A stretch of DNA of 64,000 bases from Myxococcales bacterium (GTDB lineage: Bacteria > Myxococcota_A > Polyangia > Polyangiales > Polyangiaceae): assembly GCA_004193285.1 (NCBI GenBank), contig SECP01000033.1:34073-98072 (forward strand). Direction: 5' to 3'. The notes under the pieces are model-generated. The model made no database searches and was not told the DNA's origin. It worked only from the letters and a program-made list of their open reading frames with translations. This document shows positions 36,442 through 43,976 of the stretch, piece after piece; position 1 is the first letter of the stretch; the number at the start of each line of letters is the position of its first letter. Made by a program: the position numbers and the translations under genes.

Positions 36442-36744
36442 GGCGGGGGGAACCTAGCAAAACTGGCGGCGGCAACCGGCCGCCTCGAATTCTCACGCCG
36501 AGACGCCCGACGCCCGATAACCGACAGCCGCGTGGGCGTCTCGCGGCAGCGCCCGTTTCCGCGGCTGCGCCATCTGCCATTCGAGACAAATTCCGACACA
36601 CTGCGAGCGGAGCGGAGCGGGGCGGAGCGCTGACTTCGATAACTGCTGGCGAGGGCTAGCTTTCACCTAGGCCCGTCGTGTTATCTTTCTCGGCAATGTC
36701 TGCGCGCGATGCGGGAGCAGCAGGAGCGGGAGTGCCGTAGAACC
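36442..36744. promoter_or_regulatory. Divergent intergenic region upstream of the chemosensory operon
   Basis: About 303 bases with no convincing gene. It contains a 10-bp inverted repeat, CGAGACGCCC 36499-36508 with GGGCGTCTCG 36534-36543, separated by 25 bases, and a short direct GAGCG repeat run at 36605-36629. This must hold the promoter of the operon and may hold that of the small leftward gene. I see no sigma-54 or good -35/-10 pair that I would trust. Confidence 0.4.
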
Positions 36745-37227
36745 ATGGTTGCTTCGGGGGAAACGCGCGCGTCTTCACGGCTGCTCGTGCTGCGCGTGCA
36801 ATCGCAGCTCTGCGCCGTGCCGATCTCGCACGTCTTGGAGACGTGCCGGCCCCTGCCGACGAGGCCGCTCCCGAACGCACCGGAGCTCGTCTTGGGGGTG
36901 GCGCTGATACGCGCTCGCCCAACGCCGGTCGTGGACGCGCGGCGTCTGCTCGGTCATGCAAGCCTAGAAGCGCCCGGGCGCTACGTCACGCTGCGCCTCG
37001 GGTCGGACGGCGGACGCGTGCTCGCGCTAGCGGTGGACTCGGTGGTCGGCATCCGTGAGGTTGCGAGCGCGCAGCTGGAGGCGCTGGCGGGCGTGCTGAG
37101 CGCGGAGCAGCCGCTGCTCCAGGCGCTCGGCACCTTGGACCGTGAGTTGCTCCTGCTCCTGGAGCACGCCCGGCTGCTCCCGGAAACGCTGTGGCACGAG
37201 CTCGAAGCAGAGCGGGCCTCCGCATGA
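36745..37227 (+). CDS. cheW: CheW-like scaffold protein 1 (WspB-like)
   Basis: A 160-residue CheW-fold adaptor linking receptor to kinase. Visible: LLVLRVQSQLCAVPISHVLETCRPLP, VLGVALIRARPTPVVDARRLLG and DRELLLLLEHARLL, the classical beta-barrel strands. ATG 36745 is chosen; ATG 36709 is a 12-codon longer alternative. TGA 37225-37227 overlaps the ATG of CheR (37224) in ATGA. It is the first gene of the operon, the WspB position. Confidence 0.85.
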   Translation: MVASGETRASSRLLVLRVQSQLCAVPISHVLETCRPLPTRPLPNAPELVLGVALIRARPTPVVDARRLLGHASLEAPGRYVTLRLGSDGGRVLALAVDSVVGIREVASAQLEALAGVLSAEQPLLQALGTLDRELLLLLEHARLLPETLWHELEAERASA

Positions 37228-38762
37228 ACGGCGCGATCGGTAGCGCCGAGCTCGACCTCTTTCAGGACGCGATCCAGCAACGGCTCGGCCTCCGCTTCGA
37301 TGACGGGCGACTCACGTTCTTGGCCGAGGTCCTGACCCGCCGGGTGGCATCACGGCGGTTGAGCCCAGGCGCGTACCTGGCCGCGCTGCTGACCGAGCTA
37401 GAAGCGTCGGACGAGCTTGCGGCGCTGGCGCGCGAGCTCACCGTGGGTGAGACCTACTTCTTCAGGCACGTCGAGCAGTTCGACGCTTTTCGTGAGGTGG
37501 CGCTGCTGGAGCGCCTGGCCGCGCGGGCGGTGTCGCGCTCGCTACGGATTCTTTCCGCGGGCTGCGCTTCCGGCGAGGAGCCCTACTCGCTGGCCATTTT
37601 ACTGCGGGAGCGGGGCCTGGAGGCGGGGTACGAGGCGAGCGTCATGGGTGTGGACCTGAACCCGGACTCGCTCGCCAAGGCCAAGGCGGGCCTGTACTCA
37701 CCTTGGTCGCTTCGCGAAACGCCGGCGGCGCTTCGCGCCCGCTGGTTTCAGCCCGAGGGGCGCGACTTTCGGCTCGTGCGCTCGCTTCGCGACAGCGTGC
37801 GCTTCGAACAGCACAACCTGATCTTGGAGGCGCCGCACTTGCTGCCGCCGGGTAGCCTGGACGTCGTCTTTTGCCGCAACGTTTTGATGTATTTCACGCC
37901 GGAGCAGGCGTCCGGCATCGTGGCGCGCTTCGCGCGCGCCTTGGCCCCGGGCGGATTTCTGTTCGTAGGGCACGCCGAGACTCTGCGCGGGCTCTCCCAG
38001 GCCTTCCACCTGCGTCACACCCACAACAGCTTCTACTATCAACGAAGAAGTGTCGACGACGCTCCAGGGGACGTGGACCTGCTGCCGTCCTTCGCCGCGC
38101 CTAGGCCCGTGCTGCCGAGCCCCGCAGCGGCTGCCGATTGGGTCGCGCCGTGGCTGGAGACAGTCGAGCGCTCCAGCCAGCGCATCCGCGAGCTCGGTCG
38201 GGACGAGGGGGCCACGACTCCCCCCGCGTCCGAAGAGCCGATCACCGAGCGTCGGTCGGAGGGCGGCTTGCGGCAGTCCTTGTCCCTGCTCGGAGACGAT
38301 CGCTTCGCAGACGCGCTGCAAGCCATGCATGGGCTGTCTCCTTCCGAGCGGGCGGATCCGGCCGCGCTGCTCCTTCGCGCGGCGCTACTCACCCATCAGG
38401 GTGACGTCGCGGAAGCCGAGCGCGTGTGCCACGAGCTCTTGAGGCAAGACGACCTCAACGCGGGCGCTCACTACTTGCTGGCGCTCTGCCACGAGCGGCG
38501 GGGCCAAATGTCGACCGCGGCCGAGCACGACTTGACGGCTGTCTACCTGGATCCGAGCTTTGCGATGCCACACCTGCATCTGGGGCTCATGGCCAGGCGT
38601 CGAAGGGACGCCGCTGGCGCGCGCGCGGAGCTCACGCTGGCGCTCTCACTGCTCGAGCGAGAGGAGGCCGCGCGGCTCCTCCTGTTCGGCGGCGGCTTCA
38701 GTCGAGGCGCGCTCGTCAGCCTGTGTCGGTCGGAGCTGCACAACCTCCGGGGGTCGCCGTGA
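37224..38762 (+). CDS. cheR: CheR methyltransferase with C-terminal TPR region (WspC-like)
   Basis: A 512-residue protein. Residues 1-270 are a chemoreceptor glutamate methyltransferase: ELTVGETYFFRHVEQFDAF, the SAM-binding RILSAGCASGEEPYSLAI, GVDLNPDSLAKAKAG, and VFCRNVLMYFTPE. After a Pro/Ala linker, residues about 360-500 contain TPR-like helices (ALLLRAALLTHQGDVAEAER; GAHYLLALCHERRGQMSTAA; HLHLGLMARRRRDAAGARAEL), as in WspC of Pseudomonas, where they aid receptor binding. The overlap with both neighbours is a GTGA/ATGA type. It methylates the MCP encoded two genes on. Confidence 0.93.
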   Translation: MNGAIGSAELDLFQDAIQQRLGLRFDDGRLTFLAEVLTRRVASRRLSPGAYLAALLTELEASDELAALARELTVGETYFFRHVEQFDAFREVALLERLAARAVSRSLRILSAGCASGEEPYSLAILLRERGLEAGYEASVMGVDLNPDSLAKAKAGLYSPWSLRETPAALRARWFQPEGRDFRLVRSLRDSVRFEQHNLILEAPHLLPPGSLDVVFCRNVLMYFTPEQASGIVARFARALAPGGFLFVGHAETLRGLSQAFHLRHTHNSFYYQRRSVDDAPGDVDLLPSFAAPRPVLPSPAAAADWVAPWLETVERSSQRIRELGRDEGATTPPASEEPITERRSEGGLRQSLSLLGDDRFADALQAMHGLSPSERADPAALLLRAALLTHQGDVAEAERVCHELLRQDDLNAGAHYLLALCHERRGQMSTAAEHDLTAVYLDPSFAMPHLHLGLMARRRRDAAGARAELTLALSLLEREEAARLLLFGGGFSRGALVSLCRSELHNLRGSP

Positions 38763-39304
38763 GTGGGGGCGAGGGCAAGCTCGCCGGCATGGCGGCCCAG
38801 CTCCGCGCCGATTTCGACGGCGCCTTCGCGCAGGCGCACGCCGCGGAAGCGCCGCCTCATGTCGACCTTTTGCTGATCGGCGTGGCGGAGCGCAGCTACG
38901 CCCTTCGCTTATCCGAAGTGACGGAGCTGCTCGCCGATCGCAGGCTCGTGCCGGTGCCGAGCCCGCGGCGAGACCTGCTGGGCTTGGCCGGGCTGCGCGG
39001 CGTGGTCACGCCGGTCTACGACCTGGCCTTGCAGCTCGGGCACGCGGCGCCGGCCGAGCCACGGTGGCTCGTACAGGTGCGCGCAGCGGCCGCCTTCGCG
39101 CTCGCCTTCGAGCGCTTCGACCGGCACCTGCGCGTGCCCTCGAGCGACCTCGCCCCGGCGCGCGACGGCGCGCTCGGCACTCCCTTCAGCCGGGCCAGCG
39201 TGCGGCTCGAGCAGTATCCCCTGCCGGTGCTCGATTTGCCGGCAATTTTCGAGAGCGTGGCGCGGCGTCGCGCGGCGCCGGAACGACCAGAGGAGCGGAG
39301 ATGA
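38759..39304 (+). CDS. cheW: CheW-like scaffold protein 2 (WspD-like)
   Basis: A 181-residue CheW-fold protein. GTG 38759 overlaps the CheR stop (GTGA). Visible strands: DLLLIGVAERSYALRLSEVTELL, LLGLAGLRGVVTPVYDLALQLG, and LEQYPLPVLDLPAIFESVA. It is more degenerate than the first CheW and has a charged end. Two CheW-like proteins per operon, one each side of CheR, matches WspB and WspD. TGA 39302-39304 overlaps the MCP start (ATG 39301). Confidence 0.82.
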   Translation: MSGGEGKLAGMAAQLRADFDGAFAQAHAAEAPPHVDLLLIGVAERSYALRLSEVTELLADRRLVPVPSPRRDLLGLAGLRGVVTPVYDLALQLGHAAPAEPRWLVQVRAAAAFALAFERFDRHLRVPSSDLAPARDGALGTPFSRASVRLEQYPLPVLDLPAIFESVARRRAAPERPEERR

Positions 39305-40785
39305 CTTGGACTTTCGGAAGGAAGCTGGCGATCGGCTTCGCGATCGCGGCCCTAACCCTGATGGTGACCGGGCTGGCCGGTCATCGCGCGACCACCGCTC
39401 TCATCGAGACCGATCGCTGGGTCGCGCACACGCAAGAGGTGCGTCAAGACCTCGGCCTGCTCCTCGCCTCACTAGCGGACATGGAGACCGGGCAGCGCGG
39501 CTTCGTGCTCACGGGTGACGAGAGCTTTTTGCAGCCGTACGAGGCGGGTCTGGCCCGCGCAACCAAGGCCCAGGCCGAGCTACGTCGCCTCACCGCCGAC
39601 AACGAGTCGCAACAGCGGCGCCTGGACAAGCTGTTGCCCATCGTCGCCAGCCGGATCGCGGTGCTGCTGAAGGTCATCGACTTGCGCCGCGCGAGCGGGC
39701 TCGAGGCGGTGCTGAAGGGCAATGCGCTCAAAGACGGCAAGCAGCAAATGGATGAAATCCGGCTGATGGTGGCCGAGATGGACGAAGCGGAGGTTCGGCT
39801 CCTCCGCACTCGCCAGGAGCAGGCCAAAGACAGCGCGTCGGCCGCGCAGGCCACGATCATTTGGGGGAGCCTCATCGGCATGGCCCTGATTTGCGCCGCG
39901 GGGGTCGTCATCTCGCGCTCACTCGCTTCGCAGATTGGCGTCGCAGTTCGTCACATTCAGACCTCCGCCGCCGAGCTGCAGGCCGCGGCGAACCAGCAGG
40001 CGACGGGCGCCAAGCAACAGGCAACCGCCATGACCGAGATCACGACCACCATCAGCGAGCTGCTGGCCACTTCGCGGCAAATCGCGGAGAGCGCGCGGCG
40101 CGTCTCGGACATCGCCGGGCAAACCGCGAGCCAGGCTCGCTCCGGTGACATCACGGTGGCGCGAGGGGCGGAGGCGGTCGGCGCGATCAAGCGCCAAGTC
40201 GACGCGATCGTCACTCACATGCTGGAGCTGGGCAAGAAGTCCCAGCAGATCGGCGCGGTGCTGGACATCGTCTCGGAGCTGGCGGAGCAGACGAACATCC
40301 TCGCCATCAACGCCACCATCGAGGCCGCTGGCGCGGGCGAGTCCGGGCGGCGCTTCGGCGTGGTCGCCGACGAGATCCGCAAGCTGGCCGATCGAGTGGG
40401 CGGCTCGACGAAAGAGATTCGCGGGCTGATCGACGACGTGCGGGCGGCGGTCAACACCACCGTCATGACCACCGAAACCGGCTCCAAAGCCGTGGAAGCC
40501 GGCGCCGATCAGTTCTCTCAAGTAGCCAGTAGCTTCCGCCTCATCACCGGCCAGGTCGCGACCACGACGGAGGCGTCCAAGGAGATCGAGCTCTCCACGA
40601 AGCAACAAGCCACCGCGGTCGAGCAAGTGAACCTGGCGATCACCAACGTCGCGCAAGCCTCCAAGGAAACCGAGGTCAGCACCGGGCAGACCTTGCGGAC
40701 CGCGGTGGAGCTGGCGACGCTGTCTCGGGATCTTCTGAAGATCGTAGAGGCTCAGCAAGTCGCGACGCCGCGTCACGCCAACTGA
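39301..40785 (+). CDS. Methyl-accepting chemoreceptor with CHASE3-like sensor (WspA-like)
   Basis: A 494-residue receptor. TM1 about residues 12-28 (LAIGFAIAALTLMVTGLAG), a CHASE3-like helical periplasmic domain about 30-170 (LASLADMETGQRGFVLTGDESF), TM2 about 183-203 (GSLIGMALICAAGVVIS), then a cytoplasmic MA coiled coil. The signalling tip reads QTNILAINATIEAAGAGESGR, variant from the usual LNAAIEAARAGExGRGF. No HAMP domain is seen after TM2, and the end (ATPRHAN) lacks a CheR/CheB-tethering pentapeptide. Both points differ from standard receptors. ATG 39301 overlaps the preceding stop. Signals likely come from cell-surface or envelope state rather than an attractant. Confidence 0.9.
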   Translation: MTWTFGRKLAIGFAIAALTLMVTGLAGHRATTALIETDRWVAHTQEVRQDLGLLLASLADMETGQRGFVLTGDESFLQPYEAGLARATKAQAELRRLTADNESQQRRLDKLLPIVASRIAVLLKVIDLRRASGLEAVLKGNALKDGKQQMDEIRLMVAEMDEAEVRLLRTRQEQAKDSASAAQATIIWGSLIGMALICAAGVVISRSLASQIGVAVRHIQTSAAELQAAANQQATGAKQQATAMTEITTTISELLATSRQIAESARRVSDIAGQTASQARSGDITVARGAEAVGAIKRQVDAIVTHMLELGKKSQQIGAVLDIVSELAEQTNILAINATIEAAGAGESGRRFGVVADEIRKLADRVGGSTKEIRGLIDDVRAAVNTTVMTTETGSKAVEAGADQFSQVASSFRLITGQVATTTEASKEIELSTKQQATAVEQVNLAITNVAQASKETEVSTGQTLRTAVELATLSRDLLKIVEAQQVATPRHAN

Positions 40786-40794
40786 GGCCCGCGC

Positions 40795-42873
40795 ATGCAG
40801 GACCCGCTCAAATACTTTCGCGTGGAAGCGAGAGACATCGTCGAGCAGCTCCAGGGAGGGTTGCTCGAGCTGGAGCGCAGCGGCGCCCACCCCTCGCGAA
40901 CCCAGAGCCTCCTGCGCTTCGCCCACACACTCAAAGGCGCGGCCCGCGTCGTCAAGCAGCTGGAGATCGCGAACCTCGCCCATCGCTTCGAGGACCTGCT
41001 CGTGCCGCTGCGCGACGCGGAGCGCACGCTGGAGCCCGCGCAGATCGAGGCGCTGCTCGGCGTGGTGGACGCGATTGGCGAGAAGGTGGCGGGGCTGGCG
41101 CCGGTCCGCGCGCCCGACGAGCCCGCGACGACGCCCCAGGCGGTCGAGGGGCAGCGCTTTTCCGAGCGCCCTCCCTCGCCCAGCGCGCCGGAGGAGCCAT
41201 CTCGACCGATCGTGGCGCCGCTCGAGCAAGTGGACGCGGTGATAAGCGGGGTCGCGGAGCTGGGTTTCCAGCTCGGCAGCTTGCGGCGGGCGCTGCCGGA
41301 GCTATCAGACAGCCAGCGCCTGGCCGCGCAGGTTGCGGAGCGGCTTGCCCCCCGCCGCTTCGCCGAGATGAGCGCGAGCCAGGCCGCTAGCCTGCGTGTG
41401 CTCACCGCGGACCTCAGTCAGCGCCTGGAGCGGCTCGAGCGAGAGGTGGGGCTCGGTCTTTCGCGCGCTACGCGAGAGCTGGCTCAGGTTCGAGACCAGG
41501 TCGATCAGCTGCGGCTGGTGGCCGCGAGCAGCATTTTCAGCGCGCTGGCGCGAACCGCGCGGGACGCGGCGGTGAGCCTCGGCAAGCAGGCGACTCTCGA
41601 GACTCACGGCGGCGACGTGCGCCTGGACGCGGAAGTGCTCGGAGCCGTGCAGCGCGCGCTGGTGCAGGCAGTTCGCAACGCAGTCGCTCACGGCATCGAG
41701 CCGGTCTCGGAAAGACAGCAGCGCGGCAAGCCTCCCACCGGCCGCGTGACGGTGGAGGTCCGGCGGCGCGGGCGACACATCGCCTTCACTTGTCGGGATG
41801 ACGGGCGGGGGGTGAACCTGCGCGAGGTCCGACGCCAGGCAGAGCGCCTCGGCCGTCTCCCCGCGGAGGCTACGACCGAGGAGGACTTGCTCGGGCTGCT
41901 GCTGCGAGGAGGTATCAGCACGAGCGCGCAGGTCAGCGAGGTTTCCGGCCGGGGCGTGGGGCTGGATCTCATCCGCGAGTCTCTGGCGGGGGTCGGCGGC
42001 ACGGTTTCGCTGCGCAATCACCCCGGCGCCGGCGCCGACCTCACCCTGAGCGTGCCGGCTTCGTTGACCGCGCTGGAGGCGCTATCGGTGGAGGCCGCCG
42101 GCGGCGTGCACTGCATCCCACTGGACGCCGTGGTCCGCGCCTTGCGCGTGGAGGACTCCGAGATAGCGCGCGGCGCCGAGGGAGCGTCGCTGCTCTTCGG
42201 CGCGGAGGTCATCCCTTTCGCGCCGGTGGCACGTTTACTGAAGTCACAAAATTCGCAGCCGGAGCGCAAAGTTTGGTCGGTCGTGGTGATAACCCACGGG
42301 CAAGACCGCCTGGCACTGGGGGTGGACCGCCTGCTCGGCAGTGACGGCCTCGTCGCTCACGCGCTGCCCGACTCGGCTGACGTGGAGGCGACGGTGGCAG
42401 GCGTCAGCCTGGACGCGGACGGCAACCCTCGGCTGCTCCTGGACCCGGAGGGCTTGATTGCGGCGGCCAGGACCCTTCGCGCGAGCAACCCGAGCGAGGC
42501 GCCAAAGCGCCACGCCATCTTGGTCATCGACGACTCCCTCACCACCCGCATGCTCGAGCAGAGCATCTTGGAGTCCGCGGGCTACGAGGTCGAGCTGGCC
42601 ACTTCCGCGGAAGAAGGCCTGGAAAAAGCCGCTCTGCGCCGTTACGACTTGTTCCTGGTGGACGTTGAAATGCCTGGAATGGATGGTTTCGCCTTCGTCG
42701 AGCGGACCCGGGCGGATCAGCGGCTGTCGACGACTCCCGCGGTGCTCGTCACTTCGCGGGTATCCCCCGAAGACCTCGCGCGAGGCCGCGCCGCCGGCGC
42801 CGCGGGGCACATCGCGAAGGGCGAGTTCGACCAAGTCGACTTCCTGGAGCGCATCCGTGGGCTGATGCAATGA
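40795..42873 (+). CDS. cheA: CheA histidine kinase with C-terminal receiver (WspE-like)
   Basis: A 692-residue CheA hybrid. Hpt domain with phospho-His H44 in RFAHTLKGAARVV; no P2 domain; dimerisation region rich in Arg; ATPase domain with N-box LVQAVRNAVAHGIEP, G1 CRDDGRGVNL and G2 GRGVGLDLI; a CheW-like domain (LEALSVEAAGGVHCIPLD); and a C-terminal receiver from about residue 565 (HAILVIDDSLTTRMLEQ, LVDVEMPGMDG, conserved Lys in HIAKGEF). The receiver could be a phosphate sink or an output. CheA-REC is the WspE and FrzE type. ATG 40795 is 9 bases after the MCP stop. It overlaps the CheB start in ATGA. Confidence 0.95.
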   Translation: MQDPLKYFRVEARDIVEQLQGGLLELERSGAHPSRTQSLLRFAHTLKGAARVVKQLEIANLAHRFEDLLVPLRDAERTLEPAQIEALLGVVDAIGEKVAGLAPVRAPDEPATTPQAVEGQRFSERPPSPSAPEEPSRPIVAPLEQVDAVISGVAELGFQLGSLRRALPELSDSQRLAAQVAERLAPRRFAEMSASQAASLRVLTADLSQRLERLEREVGLGLSRATRELAQVRDQVDQLRLVAASSIFSALARTARDAAVSLGKQATLETHGGDVRLDAEVLGAVQRALVQAVRNAVAHGIEPVSERQQRGKPPTGRVTVEVRRRGRHIAFTCRDDGRGVNLREVRRQAERLGRLPAEATTEEDLLGLLLRGGISTSAQVSEVSGRGVGLDLIRESLAGVGGTVSLRNHPGAGADLTLSVPASLTALEALSVEAAGGVHCIPLDAVVRALRVEDSEIARGAEGASLLFGAEVIPFAPVARLLKSQNSQPERKVWSVVVITHGQDRLALGVDRLLGSDGLVAHALPDSADVEATVAGVSLDADGNPRLLLDPEGLIAAARTLRASNPSEAPKRHAILVIDDSLTTRMLEQSILESAGYEVELATSAEEGLEKAALRRYDLFLVDVEMPGMDGFAFVERTRADQRLSTTPAVLVTSRVSPEDLARGRAAGAAGHIAKGEFDQVDFLERIRGLMQ

Positions 42874-43976
42874 CCGCCAAACGACTGCGCGTGCTCGTCG
42901 TGGAGGACTCGGTCACCGTGCGGCGTCGGCTATGTGAGGCGCTCAGCAGCGACCCGGGGATCGAAATCATTGGCGAGGCCGCGGACGGCCAGCGCGCCAT
43001 CGAGCTCTGCCAATCGCGCCGACCGGACGTGGTGACGCTGGACATGATCCTGCCGATCATGACCGGCCTCTCTGCGACCGAGTACATCATGGCGCACTGC
43101 CCGACGCCCATCCTCATCGTGTCGGCGTCGACGAATCGCGGAGAGCTGTTCAAGACCTACGACGCGCTCGCCGCCGGGGCGGTAGACGTCCTGGAGAAGC
43201 CACGCGGGGATGATAGCGACGAGGGCTGGGATCAGCGCTTCCTGGCCGCAGTGCGCCTCGTATCCCGCATCAAAGTCATCACTCACCCCAGAGCCCGGCT
43301 CGGCTTGTCTCGCGGCGGGCATGGCCCCGCAATTGCCCCCGCATTGCGGTCCTCTTCCGTCCCTTCGCCAGCGCCGTTCCCGAGCGATTCGCCCATCTCG
43401 ATCGTGGCCCTCGGCGCTTCCACCGGCGGCCCGAGCGCGCTGGTGAGCGTGCTGCGCGACCTACCTCACACGCTGCCACTCACCGTGCTGATGGTCCTGC
43501 ACATCGACGAGCCGTTCGGCTCGGCGTTCGCGGAGTGGCTCAGCGATCAGACGCCGCACGCGGTGCGCTTCGCGGTGGGTGGTGAGCCGCTGGAGAGCAA
43601 GACTTCGCGCGTGTTGATGGCGCAGCCGGGCCGCCACCTCGTCGTCGACGGCCAGCGTCTCCTATTGACGGACGAGGCCGAACGCCATTCGTGCCGACCT
43701 TCCATCGACGTGCTGTTCGAGTCGTTGGCGCGCAGCGGGGGGCCTCGGAGCGCGGCCGCGCTCCTGACGGGCATGGGCCGCGACGGCGCTACGGGGCTCC
43801 TCGCGCTACGAGCAGCCGGCTCCCTCACCGTCGCTCAGGACGAAGAGAGCAGCGTGGTTTACGGCATGCCGCGCGAAGCCGCGCTGCTCGGCGCGGCGCA
43901 GCACGTGCTCCCGCTCGGCGAAATCGGCCGCTTCTTGAGCGCAGGAATTGCCGCGCGCAAAACCCGGGGAGCATGA
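42870..43976 (+). CDS. cheB: CheB methylesterase (WspF-like)
   Basis: A 368-residue protein with a receiver (residues 1-120: VLVVEDSVTVRRRL, VTLDMILPIMTG, VLEKPRGD) and a C-terminal esterase with catalytic Ser184 in ALGASTGGPSALVS, His in VLHIDEPFGS, and Asp in TGMGRDGATG. It removes methyl groups from the MCP when phosphorylated by CheA. The stop TGA (43974-43976) overlaps the next start (ATGA). In Wsp systems this is the negative regulator WspF. Confidence 0.95.
   Translation: MTAKRLRVLVVEDSVTVRRRLCEALSSDPGIEIIGEAADGQRAIELCQSRRPDVVTLDMILPIMTGLSATEYIMAHCPTPILIVSASTNRGELFKTYDALAAGAVDVLEKPRGDDSDEGWDQRFLAAVRLVSRIKVITHPRARLGLSRGGHGPAIAPALRSSSVPSPAPFPSDSPISIVALGASTGGPSALVSVLRDLPHTLPLTVLMVLHIDEPFGSAFAEWLSDQTPHAVRFAVGGEPLESKTSRVLMAQPGRHLVVDGQRLLLTDEAERHSCRPSIDVLFESLARSGGPRSAAALLTGMGRDGATGLLALRAAGSLTVAQDEESSVVYGMPREAALLGAAQHVLPLGEIGRFLSAGIAARKTRGA

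Noticed and set aside
36605..36629. GAGCG direct repeats as a CRISPR or satellite
   Set aside because: Only four short copies with one interruption and no spacers; just low-complexity GC-rich sequence.
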